A stretch of DNA of 64,000 nucleotides from Falsiroseomonas sp051860665 (GTDB taxonomy: Bacteria; Pseudomonadota; Alphaproteobacteria; Acetobacterales; Acetobacteraceae): positions 1 through 64,000 of the forward strand of contig NZ_JBHYDM010000021.1 in the NCBI RefSeq assembly GCF_051860665.1, written 5' to 3'. Every line of letters starts with the position of its first letter. The stretch's first letter is position 1. Below, piece after piece: positions 7,540 to 15,058 of the stretch. A program made the position numbers and the translations under genes. The notes under the pieces were generated by a model. It was not told the DNA's origin. It searched no databases and saw nothing but the letters and a program-made list of their open reading frames with translations.

Positions 7540-8823
7540 ATGCTGCCCGGCCTCGGCGCGCTGACCGCATTCGCTGTCGCGCAGCGCGAGGGGGGCAATC
7601 TGCAATCCCGCTTCACCGCCCGCCGCGACAACGAGGCGGCGATGACCCGCTTCCGCGAGGCCGCGAACCAGCACCAGGACGTGGAATCCCTGCTGCAGGA
7701 CCGCCGCACGCTGGGCGTGATGCTGGAGGCCTTCCAGCTGGAGGGCGAGATCAACAAGCGCGGCATCCTGCGCAAGATCCTGACCGAGGACCCGGCCGCC
7801 GAGGGCAGCCTGGCCAACAAGCTGACCGACCGCCGCTGGCGCGAGATGGCCCGCGCCTTCGCGCAGCGCGAGGCCTCCACCCAGACGGCGACCGAGATCG
7901 CGGCGCTGAGCACCACCGCGATCGGCGAATTGTCGCTCGCCCGCATGGCGGGGCTGAGCTCGGAGCAGGTGCGCGCGCTGACCACCGCGCAGATGCGCGC
8001 GCTGGATGCGACGCAGGTCGCTGCCATCGGCAGCAGCGAGATCGCGGCGCTGGACCTGGCGGATCTGCGCGCGCTGGATGCGGGCCAGGTCGCGGCGCTG
8101 CGGCCCTCCCAGGTGGCCGCGCTGGGCACGGCGCAGCTGGCCGCCATCGATGCGGCGGATTTCGCGCAGCTCGGCGTGGCGCAGCTGCGCGCGCTGGCCA
8201 CCACGCAGATGGCGGCGCTCGCGACCAGCCAGCTCGCGGCGCTCGGCACGGAACAGCTGGCCGCCCTCTCCGCCGGCCAGGCGCGGGCGCTTGGCGATGC
8301 GCAGCGCGCCGCGCTCGGCACCGCGCAGCTGCGCGCGCTCGCCACCTCGGGCCCGCCCACGGCGGCGGAGGAAGCGGCGGCCGCGGCGCTCGAGACGCGC
8401 CGGCCCTTCGCCGATGCGGCGCTGCTGGATCGCGTCGTGTCGGGGACGATGACCAATCGCTACGAGAAGGCGATGGGCGATGGCAATGCCGGGCTGCGGG
8501 AGGCGCTGTACTTCGTGCGCAATGCCTCCAAGATCACCTCGATCACGGAGCTGATGACGGACAAGGCGATGACCACCGTCGTGCGCGGCGCGCTGGGCCT
8601 GCCGGAGAGTTTCGGGGTGCTGGACTTCGACCAGCAGAAGGCGCTGCTGACGGCGCGCGTGAAACTGGAATCGCTGCAGGATCCGAAGGAAGTGGCGAAG
8701 CTGGCGCAGCGCTACCTGGCGCTCTCGGCGCCCGCGCAATCCGCCTCGAACCCGGTGCTCGCCCTGTTCAGCGGCGGCGGCTCGCTCAACAGCCTGATCG
8801 GCGGCCTCTCGCTCAAGGCCTGA
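7540..8823 (+). CDS. DUF1217 flagellar protein with an octapeptide-repeat insertion
   Basis: 427 residues. Residues 1-115 (FRDNEAAMTRFREAAN-like opening, VESLLQDRRTLGVMLEAFQL) and 285-405 (RYEKAMGDGNAGLREALYFVR, GVLDFDQQKALLTARVKLES) form a DUF1217 region, a family tied to alphaproteobacterial flagella and usually contiguous. Between them, residues about 123-270 are some 18 copies of an eight-residue unit with pattern L-x-x-x-Q-[LVM]-x-A, for example LGTAQLAA. Such octapeptide arrays occur in bacterial surface proteins, so the insert may be an exposed rod or solenoid. The function of the family is unknown. The ATG overlaps the flaF stop region (TGACATG). Confidence 0.8.
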   Translation: MLPGLGALTAFAVAQREGGNLQSRFTARRDNEAAMTRFREAANQHQDVESLLQDRRTLGVMLEAFQLEGEINKRGILRKILTEDPAAEGSLANKLTDRRWREMARAFAQREASTQTATEIAALSTTAIGELSLARMAGLSSEQVRALTTAQMRALDATQVAAIGSSEIAALDLADLRALDAGQVAALRPSQVAALGTAQLAAIDAADFAQLGVAQLRALATTQMAALATSQLAALGTEQLAALSAGQARALGDAQRAALGTAQLRALATSGPPTAAEEAAAAALETRRPFADAALLDRVVSGTMTNRYEKAMGDGNAGLREALYFVRNASKITSITELMTDKAMTTVVRGALGLPESFGVLDFDQQKALLTARVKLESLQDPKEVAKLAQRYLALSAPAQSASNPVLALFSGGGSLNSLIGGLSLKA

Positions 8824-8922
8824 CGCGTCCCGCCAGGGAAACCCGTGGAAGGACAGACCCGGCCCGGCCGGGGTGGTGCCGCGCGGCGCTTCGCGGCCCT
8901 ACTGGCCGCGCGCGCATCGCCT

Positions 8923-9183
8923 TCAGCGGCTGACGTCGAGTTCCGGATCCGGCGCGGGCAGCGGCGGGTTGCGATAGGCATCGATCTCCTTCGGCGTCGG
9001 GATGGATTGCCGCACCTCTCCATCCGGCGCGCGGAATTCCACCACCACCAGCTGCAGCGCCGTCTCGATGCGGAGCTGGGTGGAGGGGGCGGGCGCCTGC
9101 GGCGGCGGGCTTGCGGGGGGCGGATTCCGCGGCGGGTCGGCGGCGGGCCTCACGGCGGCGACCGGAAGGGTGGCACTCAGCAT
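8923..9183 (-). CDS. Small FlaG-like protein
   Basis: 86 residues from ATG 9183, preceded by AGGAG at a good distance. Residues 2-45 are a Pro/Ala-rich linker. The C-terminal part (LQLVVVEFRAPDGEVRQSIP, then TPKEIDAY) resembles the FlaG core, in which a V-x-x-x-x-x-GEV-x-x-IP stretch ends a short protein found beside flagellins. It converges with the DUF1217 gene. FlaG influences filament length in other bacteria. The role here rests on a short motif and flagellar context, so an unrelated small protein is possible. Confidence 0.55.
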   Translation of the reverse strand: MLSATLPVAAVRPAADPPRNPPPASPPPQAPAPSTQLRIETALQLVVVEFRAPDGEVRQSIPTPKEIDAYRNPPLPAPDPELDVSR

Positions 9184-9309
9184 GGCGAGAGACTCCTGCC
9201 TAGATATAAGACAACGCCTCATCTAACGGGATATTCCTTGAGGAAGCGTGAATCCCGCTTCGTCGGAAAATGTCCCGTCGCGGGTTTGACCGGTGCGGCC
9301 CGGCGGCGG

Positions 9310-10422
9310 ATGCTGTGCCGCACAAGATTCGGTCCCGTGACGCAAAGCCCCTCCCCCTCCACCCCCTCTTCTCCCCCATCGGATCCCCCGCGCCTTGCGG
9401 CCTATCTGCTCACGGCGGTGGTCGCGACGGCGGGCGGGGCACTCGCCTGGCTGCTGCATGTCCCGCTGCCCTGGATGCTGGGCGCCATGGCCGCGACCGG
9501 CGCCCTGGCCTGGCACGATCGCGCCGCCGTCGCCGCCCCGGTGCGGCCGGTGGCGCTGCTGATGCTGGGCCTCGGCCTGGGGCAGACCTTCACCACGCCG
9601 GTACTGGCGGCCCTGGCCACGGCGCTGCCCTGGCTGCTGGCGGCGGCGGTCATCAGCATCGTCGTCGGCGCGCTGGTGGCGCGATTCTTCGCCCGCATGG
9701 CGGGCACGGATCCGCGCACCGGCTACTTCTCCGCCGTGCCCGGCGGCGTCATCGTCATGGCGGTGCTGGCGCAGCGGGCCGGGGTTTCCGTGCCGGCGGT
9801 GACGCTGGCGCAGACCATCCGCGTGATGGTGGTGGTGGTGATCTTCCCGCCGCTGATCACCTGGCTGGCGCCGCGCGGCGGGGCCGGCGCCTTCTTCGCC
9901 GAACGCCCGCCGGTGGAGCTGGCGGGGCTGGCCGTGCTGATGGCCGCCGGCCTGGCGGTGGCGCTGGGGATCCGGATGCTGAAGCTGGCCAATCCCTGGA
10001 TGCTCGGCCCCTGCGCGCTGGTCATCGTGCTCTCGGCCTTCGAGATGCTGCCCTCCGGCGTGCCGCTCTGGATGATCGATGCGGCGCAGGTCGGCATGGG
10101 GGCAGGGCTCGGCCAGCGGATGAGCAAGCGCTTCCTGCTGACCTCCCGCCGCCTGGCCCTGGCCTCGGTGGGCTCGACCATCCTGCTCTCGGCGCTGATG
10201 GCGGCGCTCGGCATCGGGCTCGGCCTGGTCTCCGGCCTGCCGCCGGCGGCGGTGGTGCTCGGCATGGCGCCGGGCGGGATGCCGGAGATGACCATCACGG
10301 CCAAGGCGCTGGACCTGGCCGTGCCGCTGGTGCTCGGCTTCCACCTGGTCCGCACGGTGGCCTGCAACCTGCTGGTGGGGCCGGTCTGGAAGCTGGCGGA
10401 GCGGCTGGGGCTGGACCGGTAG
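9310..10422 (+). CDS. AbrB-family inner-membrane protein (AmoA-like)
   Basis: About 370 residues with some ten hydrophobic segments in two similar halves, including YFSAVPGGVIVMAVLAQRAG in the first half and VVLGMAPGGMPEMTITAKAL in the second. The paired x-PGG-[VM] motifs in each half define the AbrB/AmoA membrane family (PF05145), named after an ammonia monooxygenase regulator and thought to be a transporter. The ATG at 9310 and a GTG at 9337 both give normal lengths. The open frame extends to 8845, but the extra part overlaps the antisense FlaG-like gene and has no family similarity. It converges with the Bug-like gene at 10426. Confidence 0.85.
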   Translation: MLCRTRFGPVTQSPSPSTPSSPPSDPPRLAAYLLTAVVATAGGALAWLLHVPLPWMLGAMAATGALAWHDRAAVAAPVRPVALLMLGLGLGQTFTTPVLAALATALPWLLAAAVISIVVGALVARFFARMAGTDPRTGYFSAVPGGVIVMAVLAQRAGVSVPAVTLAQTIRVMVVVVIFPPLITWLAPRGGAGAFFAERPPVELAGLAVLMAAGLAVALGIRMLKLANPWMLGPCALVIVLSAFEMLPSGVPLWMIDAAQVGMGAGLGQRMSKRFLLTSRRLALASVGSTILLSALMAALGIGLGLVSGLPPAAVVLGMAPGGMPEMTITAKALDLAVPLVLGFHLVRTVACNLLVGPVWKLAERLGLDR

Positions 10423-10425
10423 GGT

Positions 10426-11451
10426 TCAGGCCGCCTGGAAGCCCAGCCGGCGCAGCAGCCACAGCCGATAGGCCAGCGCCACATCGGGCGCCGGGCACAG
10501 GGTGGTCAGCAGCGCCGTGGCCTCGGCCGGGCCGATGCGCCGCGTGCCGGCTTCCGGCGCATCCGGCGCCTCCTCCGGCCAGGTCTGCGCCGCGCCGCGC
10601 CACAGCGCCACGACATTGGCCGAGGTCAGGGCGGGCAGCACCAGGATGGCGCGCGCCCGCAAGGCCGCACCGCAGGCGCGCGCCGCCTCCAGCAGATCGG
10701 CGCGGGCGGGGTCGGGCAGCACTTCACCCAGCGCCGGCACGCCGGGCAGCGCGGCGTCGCGGGCATGGCCGGCGGCATCGAAGGCGAAGCGCGGCGCCAG
10801 GCCGAGCTCCGCCGCGCGGCGCTCCGCCGCCGTGCCCGAGAGCACCACCCCATCCGCCGCGCCCTGGGCCACCGCCGCTTCCGTCATCGCCTGGCGCTGC
10901 GTCGCATCCGCAGCCGGGCAGAAGACCGGCACGGCGGCCTGGCCGAGCAGTTCCAGCGCCAGCAGCGCCCCGGCTTCGGGCGCGGCGGCGGCGGGGATCG
11001 CGATGCGCAGCGGGCCAGCCGGCGTGGCGGGGCGGCGCAGCGCCAGCAGGCTGGGCTGCAGGCTGCCGCAGATGGCGGGCCAGTGGCGCGGCTCGAAGCG
11101 GGCGCGGCTGTCTCCCACCAGCTGCGCCTGGGCGGCGAGCCCCGGCAGAAGCAGCAGCATCTGCCCGTCACGGACCGAGGAGGAGGCGAAGCGATTGGCC
11201 GCGGTGATGCCATCCGGCCCGCCGAGGACGGAAACCCGCAGGGCGGCGGCCTGCACCAGGCCGCGGGCCAGCGCCGCGGCGGCGCGGCCGGCGAGCCGGG
11301 CGGCGGTGCCCTCCTCCGGCCCCGGCGCCAGCAGCGTGGCGGCTTCCGGTACCTGCGCCAGGGGGCTGCGCGTTGGACATGCCAAGGCCGCGAGGGCCGA
11401 TGCCGCCAGCAGGCGGACGGCGTCTCGCCGGGTCGGGTTGTTCTGTCCCAT
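10426..11451 (-). CDS. Bug/TctC-like periplasmic binding protein with Tat-type signal
   Basis: 341 residues from ATG 11451. The N-terminus has TRRDAVRLL followed by a hydrophobic stretch (AASALAALAC), resembling a twin-arginine signal and suggesting export to the periplasm. The middle (VLGGPDGITAANRFASSSVR, then GQMLLLLPGLAAQAQLVGD) follows the layout of tripartite tricarboxylate transporter solute receptors but is divergent. No TctA/TctB partner lies nearby, so the ligand is unknown. It follows apt by 82 bases on the same strand. The open frame starts nine codons earlier, but the Tat-like motif position favours 11451. Confidence 0.6.
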   Translation of the reverse strand: MGQNNPTRRDAVRLLAASALAALACPTRSPLAQVPEAATLLAPGPEEGTAARLAGRAAAALARGLVQAAALRVSVLGGPDGITAANRFASSSVRDGQMLLLLPGLAAQAQLVGDSRARFEPRHWPAICGSLQPSLLALRRPATPAGPLRIAIPAAAAPEAGALLALELLGQAAVPVFCPAADATQRQAMTEAAVAQGAADGVVLSGTAAERRAAELGLAPRFAFDAAGHARDAALPGVPALGEVLPDPARADLLEAARACGAALRARAILVLPALTSANVVALWRGAAQTWPEEAPDAPEAGTRRIGPAEATALLTTLCPAPDVALAYRLWLLRRLGFQAA

Positions 11452-11533
11452 CCCTCCGGCCTCCATGTCGGGTGTCACCTAGCCGCCCGAATGGGGCGGA
11501 ATCGTGGCAGAGGCGCCACGCCCCGGGCGATGC

Positions 11534-12091
11534 TCAACTGTCGTAGGTGACCAGGGATTCGAAGGGCACGTCGATGCGCGAGCGGCCGCCCAGGAAGCTC
11601 AGCTCGATCAGCGTGGCGGCGCAGGGCACTTCCGCGCCGGCCTGGCGCAGCAGCGAAATGCCGGCGGCCAGCGTGCCGCCGGTGGCCAGCAGGTCGTCCA
11701 GCACCACCACGCGCTGTCCCTTCTCCACCGCATCGGCCTGCATCTCGATGCGGTCGGTGCCGTATTCCAGCGCGTAGTTCAGGCCGATGGTGAGGCCCGG
11801 CAGCTTGCGCGGCTTGCGCAGCATGACGAAGCCCAGGCCGAGCTCCAGCGCCAGCGGCGCCGCCACCAGGAAGCCGCGGCTTTCGATGCCGGCCAGCACA
11901 TCCGGCTTGTGCGGGCGGATGAGATCGGCCAGGCGGCCCATGGCGGTGCGCCAGGCGGCGGCGTGCCGCAGCAGGGTCGAGATGTCGTAGAACAGGATGC
12001 CCGGCTTCGGGAAATCCGGGATGCCGCGGATATGGTCCTTGAGGTCGATGCCGGGATCGACGGCGAGTCGGGCGGTCTGGGTGTCAGCCAT
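11534..12091 (-). CDS. apt: Adenine phosphoribosyltransferase
   Basis: 185 residues starting MADTQTARLAVDPGIDLKDH. IRGIPDFPKPGILFYDIS is the Apt N-terminal signature. VVVLDDLLATGGTLAAGI at about residues 118-135 is the PRPP-binding loop of type I phosphoribosyltransferases. The enzyme makes AMP from adenine and PRPP in purine salvage, in the cytoplasm. The length is normal. The frame is open 21 codons upstream, but the conserved N-terminus supports this start. Confidence 0.95.
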   Translation of the reverse strand: MADTQTARLAVDPGIDLKDHIRGIPDFPKPGILFYDISTLLRHAAAWRTAMGRLADLIRPHKPDVLAGIESRGFLVAAPLALELGLGFVMLRKPRKLPGLTIGLNYALEYGTDRIEMQADAVEKGQRVVVLDDLLATGGTLAAGISLLRQAGAEVPCAATLIELSFLGGRSRIDVPFESLVTYDS

Positions 12092-12258
12092 GAGGCGGGT
12101 CGGATGCTCCTGCCGCGACGCCGCGCGCCGGCCGCCCCCTGGGCCGGGCCGCACTGGCGTGCGCGGGCGGAAGCTACGCCGGGGCGGGCGGGCGCCGCAA
12201 CCTTTGGGGCGCCGGCCGGGGGCTTGGCGGGGCGCCGGGCCTGGGCCACATGCGCGGC

Positions 12259-12453
12259 ATGTCCCGCACTCCCCTCGCCCTGATCGGCGGCCTTCTCGGC
12301 TTCGTCCTGTATGTGATGGCGGTGGTGGCGCTGGCCGACCATGTGCTGGGCCTGCACTGGCTGGTGCAATTCGCCTATTTCACGGTGGCCGGCATCGCCT
12401 GGGCCTGGCCGGCGAAGTGGCTGATGTTCTGGGCCGCGCGCGGGCGGGGCTGA
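12259..12453 (+). CDS. DUF2842 small membrane protein
   Basis: 64 residues with two hydrophobic segments (LALIGGLLGFVLYVMAVVAL and LVQFAYFTVAGIAWAWPAKW). The closing WAWPAKWLMFWAARGR matches DUF2842, a short alphaproteobacterial inner-membrane family of unknown function. An ATG three codons earlier at 12250 is also possible. It lies divergent to apt. Confidence 0.8.
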   Translation: MSRTPLALIGGLLGFVLYVMAVVALADHVLGLHWLVQFAYFTVAGIAWAWPAKWLMFWAARGRG

Positions 12454-12465
12454 GGCGCGCGCATG

Positions 12466-12498
12466 AAAAAGGCGGCGCCCCCGATGGGGACGCCGCCC
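12466..12498 (-). terminator. Intrinsic terminator of the porin gene
   Basis: On the minus strand a GGCGGCG-type stem pairs across a short CATC loop region (12471-12497) and is followed by TTTTT at 12470-12466. It lies 19 bases beyond the porin stop and is well formed. Confidence 0.85.
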
Positions 12499-12516
12499 GA
12501 AGACCTGTGCCGCGGT

Positions 12517-13296
12517 TCAGAAGGGGCGGCTGAGGGTGAAGGTCACGCGGTTGTCGCAGATCTTGGAGCCGCCGAAGCAGTCGGCGCGCTGATCGAGCGT
12601 GGTGAAGACGCCGGAGAGCGTGCCGATGACGCCGCCGATGATCTCGCGCGAGACGAAGACGGAGTAGTTGGCATAGTCCTCGGCGCCGAAGGCGCCCTCG
12701 CTGCGGCCGGGGCGGGCGAAATTGCGCTCCACCCACTGGTAGCCAACGCGGCCGCCGATGGTGAAGCCGTAGTCCAGCGTCATGTCGAAGCCGCCTTCGA
12801 GATAGATGCCGGTGCCGGATTCGCCGGTGAAGTCCGGCGAATAGGCGGCGAGGCCGACGAACTTCACCGGCGCGATCTCGTAGCTCGCGCGCAGCAGGAA
12901 CTCGTAATAGTTCAGCTCGAAGCCGCCGGTCGGCGCGTCGTAGCCCGGATAGGCATAGTAGGTGGCGCCGAGATCCAGCTTCACGCCGGCCAGCTCGAAG
13001 CGATAGCCGCCGGAGAGGTCGACCTCCTGCCGCGCATTGGTGCCGGCGAAGGCGACGTTGCTGACGAAGGCGCCGACATAGAGGCCGGAGGTATGCTCGA
13101 CATCCACCGTCACCTGGGCGGTCGGGCGGTTCCGGGTCTGGCTGAGGCCGCGGAACATATAGTCGGAGCCGATCAGGGGGGTGGTGAGGATGGTCAGGCC
13201 GGCGGACTCGATGGTCTGCTGGGCCTGAACTGCACCCGAAGAAAGCACCATGCCACCAATCAGGGCAGCCGTGGCAAGCTTCAGAGATCGAATCAT
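12517..13296 (-). CDS. TorF-family putative outer-membrane porin
   Basis: 259 residues. The signal peptide ends near SSGAVQAQQ. The mature part is rich in alternating aromatic/polar strands, and it contains the family opening LIGSDYMFRGLSQTRNRPT. The C-terminal FTLSRPF ends in Phe, as outer-membrane beta barrels do. TorF (Gcw_chp) proteins are predicted porins of alphaproteobacteria with unknown solutes. ATG 13296 has AGGA seven bases before it; a TTG two codons upstream is less likely. It is monocistronic, with its own terminator. Confidence 0.88.
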   Translation of the reverse strand: MIRSLKLATAALIGGMVLSSGAVQAQQTIESAGLTILTTPLIGSDYMFRGLSQTRNRPTAQVTVDVEHTSGLYVGAFVSNVAFAGTNARQEVDLSGGYRFELAGVKLDLGATYYAYPGYDAPTGGFELNYYEFLLRASYEIAPVKFVGLAAYSPDFTGESGTGIYLEGGFDMTLDYGFTIGGRVGYQWVERNFARPGRSEGAFGAEDYANYSVFVSREIIGGVIGTLSGVFTTLDQRADCFGGSKICDNRVTFTLSRPF

Positions 13297-13481
13297 GGGC
13301 AATCCTCGCGGTTGGCTAGCGGCTGCGTGATTTATAAGCAGTAGCAGGCTGCCGCCCCCGAGAAAGGGCTTTCAGCGGCGTTTCGTATATTCGCCGTCCC
13401 CTGTTGCAACTTTGCATCGCACAAGGATCCGCCCGGACACCCGGCTTCGGCCCGGCAACGCCCCGCCAGGCTGCGCGCAAG

Positions 13482-13509
13482 AAAAAACCCCCTGGTTTCC
13501 CAGGGGGTT
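13482..13509 (-). terminator. Intrinsic terminator of tRNA-Pro
   Basis: On the minus strand AACCCCCTGG pairs with CCAGGGGGTT around GAAA, followed by a run of T (plus-strand A run 13482-13487). It sits 15 bases beyond the tRNA 3' end. Confidence 0.88.
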
Positions 13510-13523
13510 GCGCCGCTTCCAAT

Positions 13524-13600
13524 TGGTCGGAGTGAGAGGATTCGAACCTCCGGCCCCTGCGTCCCGAACACAGTGCTCTACCAGGCTGAGCTACACTCCG
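13524..13600 (-). tRNA. tRNA-Pro (anticodon CGG)
   Basis: The acceptor stem CGGAGTG/CACTCCG closes a full cloverleaf. The D arm is AGCTCAGCCTGGTAGAGC, the anticodon loop is TTCGGGA with anticodon CGG, and the T arm contains GGTTCGAATCC. The discriminator A and an encoded CCA lie at 13527-13524. The gene is 77 bases long and is followed by a strong terminator. Confidence 0.95.
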
Positions 13601-14022
13601 GCGGGTCACGGCGAGGCGCGGGGTATAGCGAAGCCCCCGCCGCCCGGCAAGCGGGGGGTCGCCGGCAGCCGGAGGCGATCGCCGATTTTTCGCGAATGGC
13701 GGCGGAAAGGCACCCGCCGGCGCTGGCCAGGGCGCCGCCAGCCGCCTTCCAGGAGCCCTCAAGATGACCCAGAGCGACATTGCGGCGAATTATGCAACTT
13801 GCAGGAGATCATGCGGTCATCCGCCGATGATCTCGAAAGTGGGCCGGATGGGCATGAAGAAATGGTATCTTCAGTAATGTAATTTGCCCCGTTGCGTCAT
13901 GCGCGCCCCCGTCGCAGGCTGCGCGCCCCCGACTGCCACCCTGGAGACGCTGCCATGGCCCATCCCCCGGGCAACCCGACGCCGAGGCCCGCGGGCCCGC
14001 GCCGGACCCTCGGCGGCGCCGC
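13601..14022. other. Intergenic stretch without a confident gene
   Basis: It holds the upstream region of tRNA-Pro and of the hydrolase at 14023. One 37-codon plus-strand frame (13764-13877, starting MTQSDIAANYATCRRSCGH) has AGGAG eight bases upstream and lies in a noticeably less GC-rich pocket (about 13780-13890). It has no recognisable family and is not called a gene. Confidence 0.5.
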
Positions 14023-15012
14023 GTGAGCGCGCTGGTGGCCGGGCTTGCCGCCCTCGGGGGGCTCTGCCTGCTGGGTGCCGCCTGGGAAGGCTGGGCCGCC
14101 GCACGGGACCGGCGGCGCCTGGCCCGCCAGGGCAGCTTCGTGCAACTGGGCGAGACGCTGGTGCACGCCGCGCTGCAGGGCCGCCGCCGCAGCATCGACC
14201 AGCCGGTGGTGGTCATGGATGGCGGGCTGACCAATGGCAGCCTGGCCTGGCCCGCCGTGGTGCGGGCGCTGGGGCCGGATTGGCTGGTGGTGACCTTCGA
14301 CCGCGCCGGCCATCTGTGGAGCACCCCGGCCGAGGGGCCGCGCGATGTCGAGGCGAACCTGGCCGATCAGCGCGCCCTGCTCGCCGCGCTGCATCTGGCG
14401 CCGCCCTGGCTGCTGGTGGCGCATTCCTATTCCGGCCATATCGCCCGCCTGCATGCGGCGCGGCACCCTGGGGACGTGGCCGGGCTGGTGCTGGTGGAAA
14501 CCATCCCGGCGCCGCTGGCCGCCAGCGTGGTGGAGTCCGGCTTCGCCCGCAGCCTGTGGTGGAAGCTGCCGGCCGCCCGCCTCGGGCTGTGGCGCCTGTG
14601 GCGGCTGCGGCAAGGCCTCTCGCCCTTGCCCGCCAGCGTGGCGCCGGAGACCATGGCGGCAGCCTGGACGCGGCTTTCGCAGTCGCACCAGGATCTCAGT
14701 GCGACCCGGGCCGAGCTGGCCAGCTTCGCCACCGATACGCGGGCGGTGGAGGCCATGCCCCCGCCGCCGCAGCCCTGCATCGTGCTGGCCTCCACCCACG
14801 GCGCGGTGGCCGTGCCGAAGGGGCTGACGGAGGCGGAGGCACATGCCCGGGCGCTGGCGGCGCAGCGTGACCTGGCCGCCAGCCTGCCGCGCGGCGCCCT
14901 GCGCGTGACCGCCGGCTCGGATCACGAAATTCCCTGGCAGCAGCCGGAGCTGGTGGCCGAGGCGATCCGCGAGGTCGCGGCGGCCGCGGCACAGGGGCCG
15001 GCGCACGGCTGA
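14023..15012 (+). CDS. Alpha/beta-fold hydrolase
   Basis: 329 residues from a GTG start. A hydrophobic N-terminus (LVAGLAALGGLCLLGAAWEG) suggests membrane anchoring. The core has VVVMDGGLTNGSLAWPAVV, then VTFDRAGHLWS, then the nucleophile elbow LLVAHSYSGHIARLHA with Ser in A-H-S-Y-S-G near residue 134. A late GSDHEIPWQQPELVAEAI supplies the catalytic His. These are signs of a Ser-His-Asp hydrolase; the substrate is unknown. It precedes the DsbD-like gene by 46 bases on the same strand. Confidence 0.85.
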   Translation: MSALVAGLAALGGLCLLGAAWEGWAAARDRRRLARQGSFVQLGETLVHAALQGRRRSIDQPVVVMDGGLTNGSLAWPAVVRALGPDWLVVTFDRAGHLWSTPAEGPRDVEANLADQRALLAALHLAPPWLLVAHSYSGHIARLHAARHPGDVAGLVLVETIPAPLAASVVESGFARSLWWKLPAARLGLWRLWRLRQGLSPLPASVAPETMAAAWTRLSQSHQDLSATRAELASFATDTRAVEAMPPPPQPCIVLASTHGAVAVPKGLTEAEAHARALAAQRDLAASLPRGALRVTAGSDHEIPWQQPELVAEAIREVAAAAAQGPAHG

Positions 15013-15058
15013 CACGCCCAGGGGGCGCAATCCGCGGTGGCCATGCTATATCCGCCCC

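Noticed and set aside
9223..10344. 373-codon minus-strand frame over the AbrB-family gene
   Set aside because: His/Gln/Arg-rich shadow of a membrane protein gene.
13764..13877. 37-codon frame with AGGAG upstream
   Set aside because: Too short to support without homologues. Noted in the intergenic entry.
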